19,131 bases of DNA from positions 1 through 19,131 of the forward strand of contig JASLJL010000303.1 of NCBI GenBank assembly GCA_030152405.1. Direction: 5' to 3'. The position numbers and the translations under genes are program-made. Positions 14,819 to 19,131 of this stretch are shown here, piece by piece (the stretch's first letter is position 1; each line of letters starts with the position of its first letter). This DNA is from Gordonia sp. (in: high G+C Gram-positive bacteria). Lineage in GTDB: Bacteria; Actinomycetota; Actinomycetes; Mycobacteriales; Mycobacteriaceae. The notes under the pieces are model-generated. The model had not been told where the DNA came from. It did no database searches and saw only the letters and a program-made list of their open reading frames with translations.

Positions 14819-14849
14819 ATCCTCGGACCTGGACCATGGTCCAGGTCAA
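14819..14849 (-). promoter_or_regulatory. MerR-type promoter with 19-bp spacer and 22-bp palindromic operator
   Basis: On the minus strand TTGACC (14844–14849) and GAGGAT (14819–14824) are separated by exactly 19 bp, the over-long spacer characteristic of MerR-activated promoters. A perfect 22-bp palindrome (14826–14847; half-site GACCTGGACCA) fills the spacer and overlaps the -35. The -10 ends 8 nt before the ATG at 14810, so the transcript may be leaderless. The regulator gene lies downstream in the same operon, implying autoregulation. Confidence 0.8.
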
Positions 14850-14905
14850 GGCTCCGAAGTCAGAGCTTGATGAAACTGAGCGCTCGAATCAGATACCGGA
14901 GATGC

Positions 14906-15304
14906 TCACTGCCGTTGAACAGCAAGGACCTGATTGGTCCGGGCCAGATGGACGTGCTCATCGGAATAGAGGTCGATCTCGACATAGACGAGCTGTGCGC
15001 CTGTCTTGATGACTGATCCGCGAGCAACGACGAACTCGCCCTGCGCGGACCTGAGGAAGTACGTCGTCGACTCGACGGTCGTCCACAGGTCTCCGGCGTC
15101 CAGGCTCAGCGCTGTCGTCACTGCGCCCACCAGGTCGGACACACCCATGATCGCACCGCCGTGGAGCCCGCCTCCCATTGTTGAGAGCTCGGTCCGATTG
15201 CGTAATCGCGCCTCGACGACCCCGTCCGACAACGAGGTGAACTCGATCCCCAGCGTGCGAGCAAACGGGACCATGTCGAGGATCTGGTCGGACGCGAGCT
15301 CCAT
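14906..15304 (-). CDS. PaaI/YdiI-type hotdog thioesterase
   Basis: A 132-residue single-hotdog protein. The family active-site stretch is STMGGGLHGGAIMGVSDLVG (41–60), with the HGG motif at 48–50 and probable catalytic D57. The C-terminal strands (TTVESTTYFLRSAQGEFVVA, VYVEIDLYSDEHVHLARTNQ) fit the PaaI/4HBT fold. Such enzymes hydrolyse aryl- or acyl-CoA thioesters; the substrate is not evident. The ATG at 15302–15304 has GAAAGGGG at good SD distance. It diverges from a TetR gene through a 138-bp spacer containing a strong promoter and dyad, so TetR repression is likely. The aldo-keto reductase operon follows on the same strand but has its own promoter. Confidence 0.88.
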   Translation of the reverse strand: MELASDQILDMVPFARTLGIEFTSLSDGVVEARLRNRTELSTMGGGLHGGAIMGVSDLVGAVTTALSLDAGDLWTTVESTTYFLRSAQGEFVVARGSVIKTGAQLVYVEIDLYSDEHVHLARTNQVLAVQRQ

Positions 15305-15354
15305 GGTCGCCCCTTTCACCCTGAACCCAGATGCTGTGATGACGGTCACTTGTA

Positions 15355-15384
15355 GGTCTACAGGTGTAGACATACAGGTGTCAA
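15355..15384 (-). promoter_or_regulatory. Promoter of the thioesterase gene with TetR-type operator
   Basis: Minus strand: consensus -35 TTGACA (15379–15384), 18-bp spacer, -10 TAGACC (15355–15360). The inverted repeat GTCTAC-AGGT-GTAGAC (15356–15371) overlaps the -10 and spacer. It is embedded in further partial symmetry: TGTAG-GT-CTACA (15351–15362), and ACAGGTGT repeated directly at 15360–15367 and 15374–15381. The arrangement suits a repressor that binds as one or two dimers; the adjacent TetR protein is the obvious candidate. Confidence 0.7.
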
Positions 15385-15442
15385 CAGTTGTCGGCGTCAA
15401 CGCTGCAACATCGAGCACCCGGCGCCGATCGAGGAGGTTCAC

Positions 15443-16072
15443 ATGGGCACATCCGGAAAGCCGCGCCCTCGATCACCGAGAGGCGAGGGCGAGACACTTC
15501 GACACGACATCCTCACAGCGACGACCGAATTGATCACCGAGGGCGGTGGTCGCTCAGGCCTGTCGCTGCGGGCGGTCGCGCGACGTACCGGCGTCGACAC
15601 GATGATGCTCTACAGACACTTCGACACCCTCGACGCGATCGTCGACGAGGTTCAACGTCAGCACTACCTCCGCTTCACTGAAGCTCTGCGTGATGGCGTC
15701 GCCGAAAGCGACGACGAACTCGCCGCGTTTGCTCACAACTTCGTCGAGTACGGATTGTCGAACCCGGGCCCGTTCCGCCTGATGTTCGCCACACCGCTCG
15801 ACACCGACCGGACCGTGCCCGACGACAAACCCATCCTGGGAGAGCCGGCTTTGACACTGCTGGTCGATCTCATGCGTACCCATCTGGCCGACCATGAACC
15901 GAGACGAGATCCGTGGCGTGCAGCGATCTCACTCTGGACCGGCCTCCACGGAATCGTCCATCTTCGACTGTCTGTCGGAATGCGTGGCGAGTCCGCCTGG
16001 CCGCCTGTCGAGAGCCAGATCGCAGACGCACTGATCCCCTTCTATACCGCACCATTGTCAATCAGACCTTGA
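15443..16072 (+). CDS. TetR/AcrR-family transcriptional regulator
   Basis: A 209-residue regulator. The N-terminal HTH lies at about residues 18–65: LRHDILTATTELITEGG, then LSLRAVARRTGVDTMMLYRH, FDTLDAIVDEV. The C-terminal domain (FVEYGLSNPGPFRLMFATPL and WTGLHGIVHL) has the WHG-like ligand-binding pattern. The ATG at 15443 has the SD GAGGAGG 5–6 nt upstream. The divergent partner is the hotdog thioesterase, so the natural ligand may be an acyl- or aryl-CoA-related molecule (inference from context only). A hairpin-forming repeat begins at its stop codon. Confidence 0.93.
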   Translation: MGTSGKPRPRSPRGEGETLRHDILTATTELITEGGGRSGLSLRAVARRTGVDTMMLYRHFDTLDAIVDEVQRQHYLRFTEALRDGVAESDDELAAFAHNFVEYGLSNPGPFRLMFATPLDTDRTVPDDKPILGEPALTLLVDLMRTHLADHEPRRDPWRAAISLWTGLHGIVHLRLSVGMRGESAWPPVESQIADALIPFYTAPLSIRP

Positions 16073-16095
16073 CGCCCGGTAGATTCTGCGTCAAG
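16068..16095. repeat. 8-bp inverted repeat at the TetR stop codon
   Basis: CTTGACGC (16068–16075) and GCGTCAAG (16088–16095) are perfect complements, 12 nt apart; the left arm contains the tetR TGA. It could be an attenuating hairpin or terminator without a U-tract, or an operator for the downstream small HTH gene, since the left arm also offers TTGACG as a -35. Confidence 0.55.
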
Positions 16096-16120
16096 CTAGT
16101 CCTGACGAAAGGAGCAAGAA

Positions 16121-16477
16121 ATGACTCTCATCGACAGGGCGAACGACGTCGACGTGACGGCAGCGTCCCGGCGAGTACTGAACGCGGCCGCCACCGAAGC
16201 CGGGAGATGCGCCGATGAACTCATTGGGACGGGACCGTTGCCCGGAACACTGGAGTGGGAGGCCGAGCAAGGGACCGAGATCCCCGCCCAGCGAACTCTG
16301 GCGTGGCAACTGGTCAGCCTGCGTGTGCAGGACGGCGCGGGATTGGACTGTCTCGAGACCGTGGTCGTCCTGCGATCGATGGCCGTCAGCTGGGAGGTGA
16401 TCGGGCGCGCGGTGGGCACGAGCAGGCAGGCCGCCCACGAACGCTGGGGTGCACGAGTCAAGCAGATTCTCGGGTGA
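16121..16477 (+). CDS. Small HTH-containing hypothetical protein
   Basis: A 118-residue protein I cannot assign to a named family. The C-terminal part, MAVSWEVIGRAVGTSRQAAH then ERWGARVKQIL (87–117), is a clear HTH of the sigma-70-region-4/'W-x-x-IG-x-x-x-G-x-SRQAA' type seen in many short actinobacterial proteins. The N-terminal two-thirds is helical with a conserved-looking LAWQLVSLRVQDG. The SD AAAGGAG lies 8 nt before the ATG at 16121. It lies 48 bp after tetR, may be read through from it, and ends just before the 40-bp palindrome. It probably binds DNA; target unknown. Confidence 0.8.
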   Translation: MTLIDRANDVDVTAASRRVLNAAATEAGRCADELIGTGPLPGTLEWEAEQGTEIPAQRTLAWQLVSLRVQDGAGLDCLETVVVLRSMAVSWEVIGRAVGTSRQAAHERWGARVKQILG

Positions 16478-16506
16478 CTGCCCGAGGAGGGCGAAACGAG
16501 GCATCA

Positions 16507-16546
16507 GACGACAAACGAGGCATGCATGCATGCCTCGTTTGTCGTC
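16507..16546. terminator. 40-bp perfect palindrome, probable bidirectional terminator
   Basis: Every base pairs from 16507/16546 to 16526/16527; the arm begins GACGACAAACGAGGCATGCA. It lies between the convergent ends of the small HTH gene (+) and pdxS (-). There is no U-tract, but AAAC...GTTT lies in the lower stem, a pattern common in high-GC terminators. An extra copy of AAACGAGGCAT upstream (16494–16504; the palindrome's own copy is 16513–16523) offers an alternative left arm. A short GCCC-GAGGA-GGGC hairpin at 16480–16492 follows the small gene's stop. Confidence 0.75.
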
Positions 16547-16562
16547 GAGTACCTCGTTCAGC

Positions 16563-16590
16563 AGTCCGGCCCCACGACGGAGGCCGGACT
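16563..16590 (-). terminator. Stem-loop directly after pdxS
   Basis: AGTCCGGCC (16563–16571) and GGCCGGACT (16582–16590) form a perfect 9-bp GC-rich stem with a 10-nt loop, starting 5 nt after the pdxS stop codon (16596–16598). It lacks a U-tract. With the 40-bp palindrome it makes a tandem terminator for leftward transcription. Confidence 0.75.
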
Positions 16591-16595
16591 CGTGA

Positions 16596-17501
16596 TCACC
16601 AGCCGCGCTCGGCGAGGCGGTGCGGCTCAGGGATCTCGTCGACGTTGATGCCCACCATCGCCTCTCCGAGACCACGCGAGACGTTCGCGAGCACGTCGGG
16701 ATCGTCGTGGAACGTGGTCGCCTTGACGATGGCTGCGGCACGCTGAGCCGGGTTGCCCGACTTGAAGATGCCGGAGCCGACGAACACGCCCTCCGCGCCG
16801 AGCTGCATCATCATCGCGGCGTCGGCCGGGGTGGCGATGCCGCCGGCGGTGAACAGCACCACCGGGAGCTTGCCGAGCGCGGCGACCTCCTTGACCAGCT
16901 CGTACGGCGCCTGCAGCTCCTTGGCGGCCACGTAGAGCTCGTCCTCGGGGAGGTTCTGCAGCTTGCGGATCTCCTGGCGGATCTTGCGCATGTGAGTGGT
17001 GGCGTTCGAGACGTCTCCGGTGCCGGCCTCGCCCTTCGAGCGGATCATCGCCGCGCCCTCGTTGATGCGACGCAGCGCCTCGCCGAGGTTGGTGGCGCCG
17101 CACACGAAAGGCACGGTGAAGGCGAACTTGTCGATGTGGTTCGTGTAGTCCGCGGGGGTCAGGACCTCGGACTCGTCGATGTAGTCGACGCCGAGGCTCT
17201 GCAGGATCTGCGCCTCGACGAAGTGCCCGATGCGAGCCTTGGCCATCACGGGGATCGACACGGCTTCGATGATGCCGTCGATCATGTCGGGGTCGCTCAT
17301 GCGCGACACGCCGCCCTGTGCGCGGATGTCGGCGGGCACGCGCTCGAGCGCCATGACGGCGACGGCGCCGGCGTCTTCGGCGATCTTCGCCTGCTCAGGC
17401 GTGACGACGTCCATGATCACGCCGCCCTTCAGCATCTCGGCCATACCGCGCTTGACGCGTGCAGTACCGGTCGCCGGGGCGTTCTGGGGATCGCTGGTCA
17501 C
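16596..17501 (-). CDS. pdxS: Pyridoxal 5'-phosphate synthase lyase subunit PdxS
   Basis: PdxS makes PLP from ribose 5-phosphate, glyceraldehyde 3-phosphate and ammonia supplied by PdxT. The 301-residue TIM barrel has the active-site residues D31 (GGVIMDV), K88 ([12 protein letters not shown]) and K156 ([12 protein letters not shown]), matching D24, K81 and K149 of the Bacillus enzyme with a constant 7-residue offset. Also present are [20 protein letters not shown] and the phosphate loop [13 protein letters not shown]. The start is GTG at 17499–17501 with AGGAGC about 9 nt upstream. A TACTGT -10-like box (17540–17545) suggests its own promoter in the 76-bp gap after the LemA-like gene. pdxT is about 14 kb to the left, beyond the accessory block. 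Confidence 0.98.
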   Translation of the reverse strand: MTSDPQNAPATGTARVKRGMAEMLKGGVIMDVVTPEQAKIAEDAGAVAVMALERVPADIRAQGGVSRMSDPDMIDGIIEAVSIPVMAKARIGHFVEAQILQSLGVDYIDESEVLTPADYTNHIDKFAFTVPFVCGATNLGEALRRINEGAAMIRSKGEAGTGDVSNATTHMRKIRQEIRKLQNLPEDELYVAAKELQAPYELVKEVAALGKLPVVLFTAGGIATPADAAMMMQLGAEGVFVGSGIFKSGNPAQRAAAIVKATTFHDDPDVLANVSRGLGEAMVGINVDEIPEPHRLAERGW

Positions 17502-17577
17502 TGTCGGTGCTCCTGAGTGTCTGATGAGAAAGGACCCCAACAGTAAACCCGATCGCGCCCGATGTGCATTACGCGGG

Positions 17578-18075
17578 TCAGGCCTCTGCGATCTCGAAGT
17601 ACGCGGGCATCGGCGCGCGACCGCCGAGTCGAAGCCACCGGACCATCCGCCGTCCGCGCAGTGCACGGGTGTCGCGCACCGCGTCGTTGTAGAAGCGTCG
17701 GGCGATCGTCACACGCGTCTGCGCATCGGCGACGACGTCGACGAGTCCCGCGTCTGCCACCGCCTGTGGATGGTGGGCGATCGCGGCCGACAGCAGATTC
17801 TCCGCGCCCTCACGCTCGGAGGGATCGGTCCCCGCGGGGATGCCGGCGGCCTTCGCCAGTGCGGGCGCATCTGGTCCAGCCGCGTCGACGACCTCGCGGG
17901 CGACCCGTACCCGCCGGTCCAGCGCGTCGACGAGGGCGCCGCGTGCGAGAGTCACCCGCTCGTCGAGAAGTCGCAGTCTCGTCGCCCGCGTCGAGCACAG
18001 GATCGCGAACCACACGAGTCCGAGAACGACGGCCACCGCGGCCACCGAGACGAGCCACGTGAGAAGCGCAGTCAT
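17578..18075 (-). CDS. LemA-like small membrane protein
   Basis: A 165-residue protein with one N-terminal transmembrane helix (about 4–27, [20 protein letters not shown]) and a helical soluble part. The pattern [40 protein letters not shown], and a terminal [10 protein letters not shown] resembles the LemA family, in which a helical bundle carries RR-x-DL and FYN motifs. The match is partial and the function of LemA proteins is unclear. It lies 13 bp after pimA and probably shares its transcript; in M. tuberculosis a membrane-protein gene (Rv2609c) also follows pimA. The ATG at 18073–18075 has GGGGGA about 8 nt upstream. Confidence 0.65.
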   Translation of the reverse strand: MTALLTWLVSVAAVAVVLGLVWFAILCSTRATRLRLLDERVTLARGALVDALDRRVRVAREVVDAAGPDAPALAKAAGIPAGTDPSEREGAENLLSAAIAHHPQAVADAGLVDVVADAQTRVTIARRFYNDAVRDTRALRGRRMVRWLRLGGRAPMPAYFEIAEA

Positions 18076-18088
18076 GCGGGTCCCCCGA

Positions 18089-19131
18089 TCAATCCGACAC
18101 GACGACGGGGCCCGCGTCGTGAGTCACGGCGTCGTACACGCGATGGATCTGGTCGGCGACCCTCGACCAGTCGTACTCCTCGGCGCGGGCACGCCCTCGT
18201 TCGACGTACCCGGCCCGCAGCGCGTCGTCCCCCAGCAGGCTGTTGACCTGGGCGGCGAGTGCCGTCGGCGATCCCGTCGAGACGAGGCAGCCCGCCTGAC
18301 CGTGGTCGAGGACCCGGGCGAAGGCGACCAGGTCGCTCGCGACGACGGCGGCGCCCGCCGCCATGGCCTCGACGAGGACGATGCCGAAGCTCTCCCCGCC
18401 GAGGTTCGGGGCGACGTAGACGTCGGCGCTGCGCAGCGCCCGCGCCTTCGTCTCGTCGTCGACCATGCCGAGGAAGGTCAGATGCTTCGCGAGGTCGCCC
18501 GCGCGTTTGATCAGCGCGCCCTGATTTCCGCCGCCGACCACCAGAACGGTCACATCGGGGAACTGCTCCACGATCGTCGGCAGCGCCCGCATCAAGATGT
18601 CGATGCCCTTGCGCGGTTCGTCATAACGCCCGAGGAACATGACCGTCTTCCCGGCCCGGGGGAAGCCGTCGAGCGGCTCCACGCGAGAGAAAGAGGCGAC
18701 GTCGACACCGTTCGGGATCTCGATCGCGTCGTTGCCGAGCGACTCCATCTGCCAGCGACGCGCAAGCTCGGACACCGCGATCTTGCCGCGGATGCGCTCG
18801 CGGAATTGCCGGAGCATCGAGTCGAACGCCGACAGCCAGATCGACTTGGTGGTGGCCGTGTGGAAGGTCGTCACGATCGGACCGGTCGCCACCATGAGCG
18901 ACAGCATCGAGAGGCTCGGCGCGTTCGGCTCGTGGACATGCAAGACGTCGAACTCATTCGTCGCGATCCACCGGCGCAAGATGTGGAAAGCCTTAGGAGA
19001 GAAGGCGACCCGCGAGACCGAGCCGTTGTACGGGATGCCGAGAGCCGGTCCCGCCGAGTCGACGTAGTCGGGCAGTTCGACGTCGCGGCCGGCGGGGGCG
19101 AGCACACGCACCTCGTGTCCGCGTCGGATGA
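18089..19131 (-). CDS. pimA: Phosphatidyl-myo-inositol mannosyltransferase PimA (C-terminal 347 residues)
   Basis: PimA transfers mannose from GDP-mannose to the 2-position of phosphatidylinositol, the first committed step to phosphatidylinositol mannosides, lipomannan and lipoarabinomannan, at the inner face of the membrane. The reading frame is open to the right edge (…IRRGHEVRVLAPAG), so about 30 N-terminal residues are missing. PimA-specific motifs are HEPNAPSLSMLSLMVATGPI, TTFHTA, MFLGRYDEPRKGIDILMRAL and the GT4 EX7E motif in GGESFGIVLVEAMAAG. An internal GTG (19109–19111) is not the true start. The next gene (LemA-like) begins 13 bp downstream. The gene supports assignment to a PIM-making actinobacterium. 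Confidence 0.95.
   Translation of the reverse strand, partial: IRRGHEVRVLAPAGRDVELPDYVDSAGPALGIPYNGSVSRVAFSPKAFHILRRWIATNEFDVLHVHEPNAPSLSMLSLMVATGPIVTTFHTATTKSIWLSAFDSMLRQFRERIRGKIAVSELARRWQMESLGNDAIEIPNGVDVASFSRVEPLDGFPRAGKTVMFLGRYDEPRKGIDILMRALPTIVEQFPDVTVLVVGGGNQGALIKRAGDLAKHLTFLGMVDDETKARALRSADVYVAPNLGGESFGIVLVEAMAAGAAVVASDLVAFARVLDHGQAGCLVSTGSPTALAAQVNSLLGDDALRAGYVERGRARAEEYDWSRVADQIHRVYDAVTHDAGPVVVSD

Noticed and set aside
16507..16546. Palindrome considered as an attachment site or IS terminal repeat
   Set aside because: No integrase or transposase is nearby, no flanking target duplication is visible, and its place between convergent gene ends fits a terminator better.
18259..18510. 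Arg/Ser/Pro-rich rightward frame inside pimA
   Set aside because: Low-complexity shadow of the conserved PimA C-terminal domain.
1..19131. CRISPR arrays, tRNA genes, riboswitches
   Set aside because: No regularly spaced repeats, cloverleaf-like sequence or recognisable aptamer was found by reading; a small unrecognised RNA cannot be excluded.

Overview
The window is about 19 kb of high-GC DNA from an actinobacterium, most likely a mycolic-acid-containing member of the Mycobacteriales such as a Gordonia- or Williamsia-like organism. The order is inferred from gene content and layout: a ruvA/ruvC–yebC–pdxT–tesB block at the left end, pdxS–small membrane gene–pimA at the right end, and a mycobacterial-type LexA box before ruvC. 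The genus is a guess. I see no tRNA, rRNA, CRISPR array, transposase or prophage gene.

Left block (1–5205): ruvA (partial) and ruvC overlap by 4 bp and sit behind an SOS box. They are followed leftward-reading by yebC, pdxT and a TesB-type acyl-CoA thioesterase; tesB and pdxT also overlap by 4 bp. A 61-bp divergent promoter separates tesB from a rightward acyl-CoA dehydrogenase/oxidase-like gene.

Signalling block (5219–8455), all leftward: a small excisionase-like HTH protein, a DUF3060-type lipoprotein, a complete PP2C Ser/Thr phosphatase, a degenerate FHA protein with a C-terminal helical domain, and a protein with a LuxR-type HTH at its C-terminus. No Ser/Thr kinase is present.

Regulator–effector block (8687–16477): five regulator/partner pairs in a row: XRE/methionine aminopeptidase, HxlR/flavodoxin-fold quinone reductase, MmyB-type XRE/DHA2 drug exporter, MerR/aldo-keto reductase, and TetR/PaaI-type hotdog thioesterase. 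Several intergenic spacers hold clear dyad symmetries that look like operators. The best are the twin ACCGGT palindromes around a shared TTGAC core (8984–9023), a 22-bp palindrome inside a 19-bp promoter spacer (14826–14847), and a GTCTAC/GTAGAC dyad between a TTGACA box and its -10 (15356–15371). The block ends with a small HTH protein and a 40-bp perfect palindrome that probably terminates transcription from both sides.

Right block (16596–19131), leftward: pdxS, a LemA-like small membrane protein, and pimA (N-terminus off the window). In Mycobacterium tuberculosis pdxS, tesB2 and pdxT are adjacent, so the 13.4 kb between tesB and pdxS looks like an insertion or rearrangement that separated the two subunits of PLP synthase. 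No stretch of 300 bp or more lacks a gene; the longest gap is 8456–8686.
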